Assembly: GCF_022370755.2 (NCBI RefSeq) | Contig: NZ_CP092364.2 | Location: 3,224,001-3,288,000 of the forward strand | Direction of reading: 5' to 3' | DNA length: 64,000 nucleotides | Source of the DNA: Mycolicibacterium goodii | GTDB lineage: Bacteria; Actinomycetota; Actinomycetes; Mycobacteriales; Mycobacteriaceae | Shown here: positions 34,458-41,959 of the stretch, piece after piece | Layout: each line of letters begins with the position of its first letter | How positions within the stretch are numbered: the first letter of the stretch is position 1 | Position numbers and translations under genes: made by a program | Notes under the pieces: generated by a model | The model's database searches: none | Seen by the model: only the letters and a program-made list of their open reading frames with translations | Told to the model about the DNA's origin: nothing

Positions 34458-35240
34458 TCAGAGGTATCCCCTTTGCTCCGGACCGCCGGCGGCGCCGGTG
34501 GCCTCATCGAGGTGTTCGCGCGCGCCACGGCGCAGGGCCTGGGATTCGGAGGTCAGCGTGATCATCCGAAAACCCATGCCGGCCGCGGCCTTACCGCACT
34601 GTCCCGCTCCGGCGTGGATACCGCTGACCAGAGCGGCCTTGCGCGCCGCCTGCTGCACGGTCGCGAACGCCGCGCGGACCTCGGGATGCGTCCATGCGTC
34701 GGCGACCCGGTGACCCATCGAGATCGCCAGGTCCGCGGGTCCGACGTAGAGACCGGTCAGGTCGGGGACCGCGCAGATCTCCTCAACGGCCGCAACGCCT
34801 CTCGCGGTTTCGATCATGGCGAATACACTCGCGCGGTCCTGCAGCGCCACGGTGTCATGGCCGAGGTTCGCCCGCAGGGGGCCGAAGCTTCGCACACCCT
34901 CGGGGGCATAACGGGTGGCGGCCACCGCGGCCGCGGCCTGTTCGGGTGTCTCCACCATGGCGATGATCACCGCGTCGGCACCGGCGTCGAGGACTCGCCC
35001 GATGGGTGCGGCATCAGCAGTGGGAAGGCGCACCGCGGTCGCGACCGGCACGTGTTCGAGGCGACGCAGCAACAGGGCCACGTCGGCGTCGTCGAGATAA
35101 CCGTGTTGGACGTCGAACCCGACGTAGTGATAACCGGCGGCGGCAAATTCTTCCGGTGCCAGGATGGTCGGTCCGACAACCCAACCACCCCATATGGTCT
35201 CGTGGTGGGCCAGGGCATGGCGCAGTCGGCTCTCGGTCAT
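34458..35240 (-). CDS. HpcH/HpaI-type aldolase
   Basis: A 260-residue class II pyruvate aldolase of the HpaI family: GWVVGPTILAPEEFAAAG, the DVQHGYLDD segment, metal-binding Glu of AMIETARGVA and Asp of GLYVGPADLAISMG. The family cleaves 4-hydroxy-2-keto acids or similar to pyruvate and an aldehyde. Its start overlaps the alcohol dehydrogenase stop as ATGA and the SDR start is nine bases after its stop. It may give the final C-C cleavage of the pathway. Confidence 0.87.
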   Translation of the reverse strand: MTESRLRHALAHHETIWGGWVVGPTILAPEEFAAAGYHYVGFDVQHGYLDDADVALLLRRLEHVPVATAVRLPTADAAPIGRVLDAGADAVIIAMVETPEQAAAAVAATRYAPEGVRSFGPLRANLGHDTVALQDRASVFAMIETARGVAAVEEICAVPDLTGLYVGPADLAISMGHRVADAWTHPEVRAAFATVQQAARKAALVSGIHAGAGQCGKAAAGMGFRMITLTSESQALRRGAREHLDEATGAAGGPEQRGYL

Positions 35241-36205
35241 CGTGCCACTGCGATCTTGACCCGGTCCGGCACCGGGCGGCAGGCCAGTTCGAAGGCGGCC
35301 TGCGCGTCGTCGATGCCGAACGTGTGGGTGACGTAATTGTGCAGCAGTCCGGGGTGGTCGCGCGCGAACTCGTCCGCGCGGCGCAGGACCCGCTGCCGGT
35401 CCAGCGTCACACCGGATTTCAGCGTGAGGTTGTTGCGCAGCATGGTGCGCATGCTGATCGGATAGCTGTCGTCGTCGGGGACGCCGAAGTAGAAGACGGT
35501 GCCGCCGAACGCGGCCGCGGCCAGCCCGTGGTTGAGCGTGGCGACCTGGTGGCCGACGGCTTCGATCACGACGTCGGCGCGGTCGGCCGGATCGAGATAG
35601 GTGATCCAGCGGTCGCTCGTGGCGCGCACCGCGGCGTCGACGCCGAAACGCGAGGCGATCCCGGAGCGGTCGACGGGGTCGACACCGGTGATCCGCGCGG
35701 CGCCGAGAGCCTTTGCCACATAGGAGAACAACAGGCCGATCGAACCCTGTCCGATGATCGCGACATGGCGCCCGGCGAGGTCGGGCAACTGTTCGACGGC
35801 GTAGAGCACGCACGCCAGGGGTTGCAACGCTACGGCCAACCGGGGCGGTAGAGCCGGGTCGTAGGAGCTCAGACCGTTCCCGTCAGCGACGACCTGTTCC
35901 ATCAGACCGTCGAAGCCCGACGCCCAGCCCACCACGTGGTCCCCCACGCGGTGATCCGGATGGCTGCTCGCCAGGACCTCGCCGACGATCTCGTGGATCG
36001 GGAACCCTGGTATCCCGGCGGCGCACGGCCCGGTGTCCCCCGGCAACTTGCCCTGTGTGCCGCGGAATCCGGGAATGTCACTGCCGCAGATACCCGCGGC
36101 CGAGAAGCTCAGCAGCACCTGGCCGTCCGCCAGCGCATCCGGCGATGGTGGGGCGATGTCGGAGCGCTCGAAGGTGTACGGCGCGACGAGTCGGTAGGAC
36201 CACAC
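35237..36205 (-). CDS. Zinc-dependent MDR alcohol dehydrogenase
   Basis: The 322-residue medium-chain dehydrogenase has a catalytic zinc Cys (ICGSD), the conserved HE of FPIHEIVGEV and the NAD Rossmann motif HVAIIGQGSIGLLF. The four-Cys structural zinc loop of classical ADHs is not seen. The GTG at 36205 is one base after the P450 stop and preceded by GAGGTG. It probably oxidises the alcohol made by the P450 gene just upstream. Confidence 0.87.
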   Translation of the reverse strand: MWSYRLVAPYTFERSDIAPPSPDALADGQVLLSFSAAGICGSDIPGFRGTQGKLPGDTGPCAAGIPGFPIHEIVGEVLASSHPDHRVGDHVVGWASGFDGLMEQVVADGNGLSSYDPALPPRLAVALQPLACVLYAVEQLPDLAGRHVAIIGQGSIGLLFSYVAKALGAARITGVDPVDRSGIASRFGVDAAVRATSDRWITYLDPADRADVVIEAVGHQVATLNHGLAAAAFGGTVFYFGVPDDDSYPISMRTMLRNNLTLKSGVTLDRQRVLRRADEFARDHPGLLHNYVTHTFGIDDAQAAFELACRPVPDRVKIAVAR

Positions 36206-36206
36206 G

Positions 36207-37445
36207 TCACACCTCGACGGGCAGGTTGTTCCAGCCCCACTGGAAGCTCGACGGCGGTCGGTGGGCGGCATGTTCGTCGATCCGGTAGTCGCTCACGCGC
36301 TTGAGCCATTCGGTCACCATGATCGTGATCTCCAACCGGGCCAGGTGTACGCCGAGACAGAAGTGCTGCCCACGGCCGAACGCCAGCAACCGTTCGATAC
36401 GACGATCCCAGATGAACGACTCAGGGTCCGGGTATTCGCGTTCGTCACGGGCGGCCGACGCCAGGAGCGTGATGATGCGTTGCCCCGGCTGCAACGTGGT
36501 GCCGTGCAGCGTGAACGGTTTGCGTACCGTGCGCGCGAACCACTGTGCGGGCGCGCAGAACCGGATCATCTCCTCGCGCACGATCGGCACGTTGGCATCC
36601 AGATCGGCGCGCACGGTCGCGAGTTGCCCGGGATGTCTTCGGAGTTCCCACAGCCCGTGTGCCACGATCTTCGGCACGGTCTCGGTGCCGCCGATGAACA
36701 CGCCGAGCATCTGCGCAGCCGCTTCGGAGTCGCTGAAGGCAGACCCGTCGGGCAGTCGGTACCGCAGCAGGTTGTCGACGATCGGCAGTTCGTCGCCGTC
36801 GCCGGCGCGGCGACGGCGCACCACCGGGGTCAGGTACTCCAGGTAGCCCGGGCGCGCGTCGGCCACCTCGACGCCGCTGCCCGGTTGCGCGAGGCTGCCC
36901 GCGTTGACGGCGGCCAGCACATCGGCCGCGAGATCGACCGGCAGCCCGACCAGTTCGCACACCACCGCGGCCGCGACCATACCGCCGTAGTCCTGCGTGA
37001 GGTCGAAATGGCCGCGCGGCAGCAGTTCGTCGAGGCGCTCGTTGGCCAGCGTGCGGATGCGGTCGGCCAGTTTCGTCACCGAACGCGGCCGCAACGGCGG
37101 CGAGGTGCACCGACGCACGCTCTCGTAAACCGGGTTGTCGAAGTTCGCGTGGAACGGCATGGGATGCCACGGCGGGTCCGGCACGGCACCGTCGTTGCGC
37201 TGCGCCAGAACCGTTGCGGCGGGAAGGGTTCCCTCGGAGGCGACGAACGTCCCGTCGTTGACCTCGAGCACCCTCCAGATGTCGGAGAACCGCGACACGG
37301 CCCAGGTGTCCCACTTCTCGATGTGGTACACCGGATATCGGTCGCGCAGCACACGGTAGTACGGTGCCGGATCGGCCATCACGTCCGGGTCGAACGGATC
37401 GTACGAAAAGTTCCCCGTCACAGGCGGCCTCACCGACGCGGTCAT
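36207..37445 (-). CDS. Cytochrome P450 (1)
   Basis: A 412-residue class I-type bacterial P450. Visible are the I-helix GGTET (252-256, with Glu in place of the usual Asp), the K-helix EMIR (292-295) and the heme-binding FGRGQHFCLG with Cys363. Soluble, so it needs a ferredoxin and reductase from elsewhere; none is in the window. The ATG overlaps the upstream stop as ATGA. It is second in the seven-gene operon. Substrate class is open; mycobacterial P450s of this form act on terpenoid, steroid or fatty compounds. Confidence 0.93.
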   Translation of the reverse strand: MTASVRPPVTGNFSYDPFDPDVMADPAPYYRVLRDRYPVYHIEKWDTWAVSRFSDIWRVLEVNDGTFVASEGTLPAATVLAQRNDGAVPDPPWHPMPFHANFDNPVYESVRRCTSPPLRPRSVTKLADRIRTLANERLDELLPRGHFDLTQDYGGMVAAAVVCELVGLPVDLAADVLAAVNAGSLAQPGSGVEVADARPGYLEYLTPVVRRRRAGDGDELPIVDNLLRYRLPDGSAFSDSEAAAQMLGVFIGGTETVPKIVAHGLWELRRHPGQLATVRADLDANVPIVREEMIRFCAPAQWFARTVRKPFTLHGTTLQPGQRIITLLASAARDEREYPDPESFIWDRRIERLLAFGRGQHFCLGVHLARLEITIMVTEWLKRVSDYRIDEHAAHRPPSSFQWGWNNLPVEV

Positions 37446-38146
37446 CGCAGCGGGGACGGGGGCAGAGCCGACAGGATCGAGTCCTCCCAGCCGTCGCGCA
37501 GCGCGGGTGCCACGCTCATCCACGTGACGATCTCCGCAGGCGGGCTGTCCTTCCATGACGGGTAGTGGTTCTCGAAGCAGTCCCAGTCATCGTCGAGCGC
37601 CCAGTAGTGGATCACCTCGTTGAAGCGGAACGTCGTGATGAACGACCCGAGCCAGCGCTTGCCGGTGCGCTCGGACCACGGCACGTACAGGCGTTCGAGT
37701 TCACGGATGTAGTCGTCCTGGCGGCCCGGTTTGGTCTGCATGATCTCCTGTATCACCAGGCCGGCCTTGAAGTCATCCTGCCGCAGTTGCGCAAGCGTCC
37801 GGTTGTGCCTGCCCGCGTACATGATTCGGCCCTCGCCACGGGCTCCGATCTCCGACAGGTATGCGGCCCACCCGGACGCCTGCTTCTCGTGGCTACCGCC
37901 GAGGGCCCTGGCTCTGCCGATTCGCGCGTAGTCGGCGAATGCGTCGAGCTCCCAGATGACGGTCACCTGCGGCCAGTGCCCGTTGTACGGCGTGGTTTCC
38001 CACACGGCGAACAGCCGCGCCCCGAGGTCTTGCATCATCGGTTGGTAGACCTCGCCGAAGACCTCGGTGAACTCGTCGGCGCGGCCCGTTCCCAGGTCGA
38101 CCGTCTCGTGGAGATACAGCAACGTGTGGCTGAAGTACTTCTTCAT
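37442..38146 (-). CDS. Dimeric alpha/beta-barrel (NIPSNAP-like) protein, tandem domain
   Basis: The 234-residue product seems to be two ferredoxin-like alpha/beta-barrel units, about residues 5-75 (TLLYLHETVDLG through VTVIWELDAFADY) and 108-190 (GLVIQEIMQTKPGRQDDY through EVIHYWALDDDWDCFE). Such NIPSNAP-type proteins occur in catabolic operons and sometimes act as cyclases or monooxygenases without cofactor. It is the first gene of the seven-gene operon. ATG at 38146; the divergent SMP-30 gene starts 76 bases away across motif copy 2. Role unknown. Confidence 0.7.
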   Translation of the reverse strand: MKKYFSHTLLYLHETVDLGTGRADEFTEVFGEVYQPMMQDLGARLFAVWETTPYNGHWPQVTVIWELDAFADYARIGRARALGGSHEKQASGWAAYLSEIGARGEGRIMYAGRHNRTLAQLRQDDFKAGLVIQEIMQTKPGRQDDYIRELERLYVPWSERTGKRWLGSFITTFRFNEVIHYWALDDDWDCFENHYPSWKDSPPAEIVTWMSVAPALRDGWEDSILSALPPSPLR

Positions 38147-38184
38147 CACGGCGCTCCGGCGGTTGACAGTGACACCTTGCGAGC

Positions 38185-38213
38185 GTGACACTTGGTGCGT
38201 GTTTTGTAAAGAT
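38185..38213 (+). promoter_or_regulatory. Shared promoter/operator motif, copy 2 (between operon and SMP-30 gene)
   Basis: GTGACA (38185-38190) and AAAGAT (38208-38213) are 17 bases apart around TGACA-N14-TGTAA (38186-38209). Eight bases follow before the GTG at 38222. A second GTGACAC occurs 16 bases upstream, making a direct repeat. The seven-gene operon starts on the other side, so a regulator bound here could control both directions. Confidence 0.7.
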
Positions 38214-38221
38214 AGGCCGCT

Positions 38222-39106
38222 GTGACGATCCGAGCCGGGTCTCTCCGCACGACAGAACTGGCCAACGGGTTCTGCTTCGGTGAGGGGCCTCGGTGGTTCG
38301 AGGGCCTGCTGTGGTTCTCCGACATGCTCGGCGAGGCCGTGCACACCGTCACCTCGGGCGGGTCCATGACCACGCTGTCCCTACCCGGACATGCGCCGTC
38401 CGGCTTGGGTTTTCGCCCCGACGGAACCTTGTGCATCGTCTCCACCGAGAAGTGTCAGGTGCTGTGCTACGACGGCGAGACGGTCGAACTGCTGGCCGAT
38501 CTGCGGGACGTCGCACCCGCGCCGCTCGGCGACATGGTGCTCGACCGCATGGGCCGCGCCTACGTCGGATCCCAGGCCCGCAGCGGCGGCATGATCGTGC
38601 GGATCGACCCCGACGACACGGTCGAACCGATCCGCGTCGTGGCCGACGGGCTCGACTTCCCCAACGGCATGGCGTTCACTTCCGACGGCGACACCCTCGT
38701 CGTCGCGGAGTCGACAGCCCGCAGGCTCACCGCGTACACCGTCGACGAGGAGGGTGATCTGTCCGATCGCCGGATCTTCGCCGAGGGGCTCGACGGTCCG
38801 CCCGACGGCATCGCGATCGACGCACGGGGCGGCGTCTGGGCCGCGCTGACCCTCGCCCACGAGTTCTGCCGCATAGTCGACAGCGGACCCGGCCCCCCGG
38901 CCGTCACCGACCGCGTCGACGCGAACGGCCGCACCGCGATCGCGTGCGCGCTGGGCGGTGCCGAGGGCCGCACACTGTTCATGGTGACCAGCACCGACGC
39001 GTATCCGCAGCGGCTCATGGGCACCCGGCTCTCCCGAGTCGACGCGCTCGACGTCGACATCCCGGCGCCTGGGCATTCCATCACGGCCGACCATCACCAC
39101 CACTGA
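38222..39106 (+). CDS. SMP-30/gluconolactonase family lactone hydrolase
   Basis: The 294-residue protein is a six-bladed beta-propeller of the SMP-30/gluconolactonase family: FCFGEGPRWFEGLLWFSDM with the metal-binding Glu, DFPNGMAFTSDGDTLVVAES, and DGPPDGIAIDARGGVWAAL with the Asn/Asp ligands. It hydrolyses lactones using a divalent metal. The GTG start lies eight bases past a -10 box, without a Shine-Dalgarno, so a leaderless message is likely. The C-terminus has a natural run of four His. In context it may open a lactone made by the Baeyer-Villiger enzyme. Confidence 0.87.
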   Translation: MTIRAGSLRTTELANGFCFGEGPRWFEGLLWFSDMLGEAVHTVTSGGSMTTLSLPGHAPSGLGFRPDGTLCIVSTEKCQVLCYDGETVELLADLRDVAPAPLGDMVLDRMGRAYVGSQARSGGMIVRIDPDDTVEPIRVVADGLDFPNGMAFTSDGDTLVVAESTARRLTAYTVDEEGDLSDRRIFAEGLDGPPDGIAIDARGGVWAALTLAHEFCRIVDSGPGPPAVTDRVDANGRTAIACALGGAEGRTLFMVTSTDAYPQRLMGTRLSRVDALDVDIPAPGHSITADHHHH

Positions 39107-39119
39107 CGGGCAGGCGGGC

Positions 39120-39938
39120 ATGTCGGACTCCTACTACGAACTGCTCGATGCGTTCGATCCGCTCGGCGAGAAGTTCGCCGCCACCGACATGGTGCGCGGC
39201 ACGTGGTCGGCCGGCATCCAACATGCCGCGCCGGTGTCGGCACTGCTGGTCCGCGCCCTGGAGCGGTGTGAGCGGCGGGCCGACACCCGGCTGAGCCGCG
39301 CCGCGATCGACCTGATGGGCGGGGTGCCGTCCGAGGGCGGCCTGTGGGTGCGCGCCGAAATGCAGCGGCCCGGTAGGCAGATCGAACTCGTCGGCGCCGA
39401 GATGCTGGCCGCGGGCCCCGACGGCGCGCCGCGAACGGTCGCACGCGCGTCGGGTTGGCGCATGTCGACGCTCGACACGTCAGCACTGCAGTACACGGGC
39501 GAACCACCGCTGCCGCCGCTGGAGCAGGCCCACAGCCGCGACATGGCCAAGGACTGGGAGCCGAACTACGTGCACAGCCTCGACTGGCGCTGGCTCACGG
39601 TGCCGCAGGCCCCCGGGCGGGGAGAGTCGTGGCTCAAGCCCACGGTCGACCTCGTCAAGGGCGAGGTCATGACGCCGCTGCAGAGATTGTTCGCGGTCGC
39701 CGACGACGCCAATGGCATCGGCTCCAAGATCGACATCCGCACATGGACCTTTCTCAACACCGATCTCGTGGTCCATGTGCACCGGATCCCCGAGGGCGAG
39801 TGGATCGGGATCCGTGCCGACACCAACTACGGCCCAGACGGCGTCGGCACCACGGTCGGAACCCTGTTCGACGCGTCCGGTGCCGTCGGCGCGATCCAGC
39901 AGTCCGTGCTGGTGCGGCCCCGCCCGTCCCGTTCCTGA
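39120..39938 (+). CDS. Thioesterase-like (TesB-type double hotdog) protein
   Basis: A 272-residue protein with the acyl-CoA thioesterase-like layout: N-terminal GTWSAGIQHAAPVSALLVRALE helix, VRAEMQRPGRQIELVGAEML strand pair, and a second hotdog with DIRTWTFLNTDLVVHVHR and WIGIRADTNYG. TesB-like proteins of this type act on CoA thioesters or simply bind acyl groups. It follows the SMP-30 gene by 13 bases in the same operon. A 21-bp-arm palindrome ends the unit. Confidence 0.8.
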   Translation: MSDSYYELLDAFDPLGEKFAATDMVRGTWSAGIQHAAPVSALLVRALERCERRADTRLSRAAIDLMGGVPSEGGLWVRAEMQRPGRQIELVGAEMLAAGPDGAPRTVARASGWRMSTLDTSALQYTGEPPLPPLEQAHSRDMAKDWEPNYVHSLDWRWLTVPQAPGRGESWLKPTVDLVKGEVMTPLQRLFAVADDANGIGSKIDIRTWTFLNTDLVVHVHRIPEGEWIGIRADTNYGPDGVGTTVGTLFDASGAVGAIQQSVLVRPRPSRS

Positions 39939-39953
39939 GGGCTCGTCTTCCCT

Positions 39954-40015
39954 CGCGAGCAGACGCAAAACTGCCCTTTCTCCGCATGAATTGTGCAGTT
40001 ATGCGTCTGCTCGCG
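39954..40015. repeat. Long intergenic palindrome, 21-bp arms (CGCGAGCAGACGCAAAACTGC)
   Basis: The arms 39954-39974 and 39995-40015 match at 20 of 21 positions with a 20-base loop. It stands between the convergent ends of the thioesterase-like gene and a P450 gene, so as RNA it would form a strong stem on either strand. No U-tract follows. The CGCGAGCAGACGCAAAA core is, as I recall, a recurrent intergenic motif in mycobacteria. Confidence 0.75.
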
Positions 40016-40036
40016 GAGGTTTGTCGCATCTCCCCG

Positions 40037-41293
40037 CTACCGGATGTACGCCGGAACCCGTTTGATGCCGTGCACGAAGCTGCTGTACAGCAGTTCCGGC
40101 TCCCCGAACTCGACCGTCTTGAGTCGGGTCAGCAATTGGCGGAACAGGTTTCGCAACTCCGCCTTGGCCAGCTGGTTGCCGAGGCAGAAGTGCGGGCCCC
40201 CACCACCGAAGCCCAGGTGCGGGTTCGGCGAGCGGCTCAGGTCGAACCGATGCGGATCGGTGAACACCGTCTCGTCGCGATTCGCCGAACAGTAGAAGAG
40301 TCCGACCTTCTCCCCCGCCCTGACCGTCTGGCCCGCGACCTCGACATCCTCGGTGGCGAAGCGCGCAAACTGGATCACCGGGGTGGCCCAGCGCACGAAC
40401 TCCTCGACGGCCAGGCCGATGCGACCGTCGAAATCCTCGATGAGCCAATCGCGTTGGTCCGGGTTGGCGGCCAGCGCCATCATCGCGTGGGTGGTGGTCT
40501 GCTTGGTGGTGTCGTTGCCTGCGGATGCGAGCAGGATGAGGAACGCGCCGATCTCGTCGTCGGTCAACCGATGGCCGTCGACCTCGGCGTTGACGATGCT
40601 CGTCATCAGGTCGTCGCCCGGATTGGCGCGCCGGAACTTCGCCAGTTCCACACCGGTGTCGGAGATCAGCATGATCTCGTTGATCGTGGCCATGGCGCGT
40701 TCTTCGAGCGTCGCGTACTCGTCGTCGCTCATGCTGAAGAGCTTCTCGGCGGCCTTGGCCAGCGCAGGCTGATCAGCCTTGGGCACACCCAGCATGTCTG
40801 AGATCGTCCGCATCGGCAGCTGGGCCGAGCATGTCTCGACGAAGTCGACGTTGCCCGCACCGATCAGTTGGTCGACGATGTCGACGGCGTTGGCGTGAAT
40901 CTGCTCCTCGATGCGGCGCACATTGCGCGGCGTGAACGCCGAGCTGATCAACCGGCGGTACACCGTGTGCTCGGGCGGATCCATCATCAGGAAGAACGTC
41001 GCGAACTTCTGCACATCGGCGGGCATCGGATCCAGCGCGACGCCCTGCGCCGAGGTGAACAGCTCCGGATGCTGGCTGACGAATTGGATGTCGGCGCGGC
41101 GGGTCACCGCCCAGAAACCGGGCTCCTCGACGTCGAACAGCGACGACAGCGGCTGGTGCCAACTCAGGCCCTCTGCCGCCCGCAGTTGCGCGAACGTCTC
41201 ATCGCGCACACTGAACGGCTGACTCCAGAAATCGTGTGACGTGATGTCGAACGGGCTGTGTTCGCGTGCCTGCGCTGAGCTGGCGACTGTCAC
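40037..41293 (-). CDS. Cytochrome P450 (2), CYP124/125/142-like
   Basis: The 418-residue P450 has the I-helix AGNDT (258-262), the K-helix EFVR (298-301) and the heme loop FGGGGPHFCLG with Cys370. The heme loop and the HTVYRRLISSAFTPR segment are most like the mycobacterial CYP124/CYP142 group that hydroxylates methyl-branched or sterol side chains; exact family not assigned. It is divergent from the TetR gene across motif copy 3. Confidence 0.93.
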   Translation of the reverse strand: MTVASSAQAREHSPFDITSHDFWSQPFSVRDETFAQLRAAEGLSWHQPLSSLFDVEEPGFWAVTRRADIQFVSQHPELFTSAQGVALDPMPADVQKFATFFLMMDPPEHTVYRRLISSAFTPRNVRRIEEQIHANAVDIVDQLIGAGNVDFVETCSAQLPMRTISDMLGVPKADQPALAKAAEKLFSMSDDEYATLEERAMATINEIMLISDTGVELAKFRRANPGDDLMTSIVNAEVDGHRLTDDEIGAFLILLASAGNDTTKQTTTHAMMALAANPDQRDWLIEDFDGRIGLAVEEFVRWATPVIQFARFATEDVEVAGQTVRAGEKVGLFYCSANRDETVFTDPHRFDLSRSPNPHLGFGGGGPHFCLGNQLAKAELRNLFRQLLTRLKTVEFGEPELLYSSFVHGIKRVPAYIR

Positions 41294-41345
41294 GTTCCGA
41301 TCCCTCCCACGAGGCGTGCGACGGTAGGCCGCGCCGAGGTTTAGC

Positions 41346-41374
41346 GTGACACTTGCTCGATAGTTTGTAAAGCT
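41346..41374 (+). promoter_or_regulatory. Shared promoter/operator motif, copy 3 (P450-2 / TetR divergent)
   Basis: GTGACA (41346-41351) and AAAGCT (41369-41374) are 17 bases apart around TGACA-N14-TGTAA (41347-41370). Six bases follow before the ATG at 41381, the exact distance for a leaderless start. The first 9 and last 9 bases of the 26-bp block are identical to copy 2. Confidence 0.7.
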
Positions 41375-41380
41375 CGTGTC

Positions 41381-41959
41381 ATGACCGGAACCGACGCGGG
41401 GACCGACGCTGACAGCACCCGCGAGCGCATACTCGCCGCCACCGCGCAGGTTCTCGGCGACAACGGGATGACAAAACTGAGCCTGTCACGGGTCGCGTCG
41501 CAGGCCGGGGTGTCCCGCCCCACGTTGTATCGCTGGTTCTCGTCGAAACAGGATCTGCTCGACGCGTTCGTGGCGTGGGAGCGTGGCGCCTATGAGCAGG
41601 CCGTCGCGCAGGCCACCACCGCGCTGCCCGCGTCCGAGCGCCTCGACGCGGCACTGCGCGTCATCGCCGAGTACCAGCAGTCCTATCCGGGTCTGCGGAT
41701 GGTCGACATCGAACCCGAGCACGTCATCAGACGTCTCGCCCAGATCATGCCGCTGCTGCGTGAACGTCTCGAGCGCCTCACCACCGGTCCGGACAGCGAC
41801 GTGGCAGCGGCGACCGCGGTGCGCGTCGCGGTCTCGCACTACCTGGTACGCAGCGACGACGGCGACGACTTCTTGCCCCAGCTGTGGCATGCGGTCCGGG
41901 AGAGGCGGCGAGACCCCGATCGGAAGCCCGCGACACACGGCTACCCTGGGGAAGGGTGA
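41381..41959 (+). CDS. TetR-family regulator A of the catabolic cluster
   Basis: A 192-residue TetR protein. The helix-turn-helix is LSRVASQAGVSRPTLYRWF, followed by a ligand domain with YQQSYPGLRMVDIEPEHV and RVAVSHYLVRSDDGDDF. It is closely related to the TetR at 46173, including shared QAGVSRPTLYRWF and VRSDDGD blocks. It lies directly under motif copy 3 and its stop overlaps the start of the beta-glucosidase gene (GTGA). It is a good candidate to bind the shared motif. Confidence 0.9.
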   Translation: MTGTDAGTDADSTRERILAATAQVLGDNGMTKLSLSRVASQAGVSRPTLYRWFSSKQDLLDAFVAWERGAYEQAVAQATTALPASERLDAALRVIAEYQQSYPGLRMVDIEPEHVIRRLAQIMPLLRERLERLTTGPDSDVAAATAVRVAVSHYLVRSDDGDDFLPQLWHAVRERRRDPDRKPATHGYPGEG

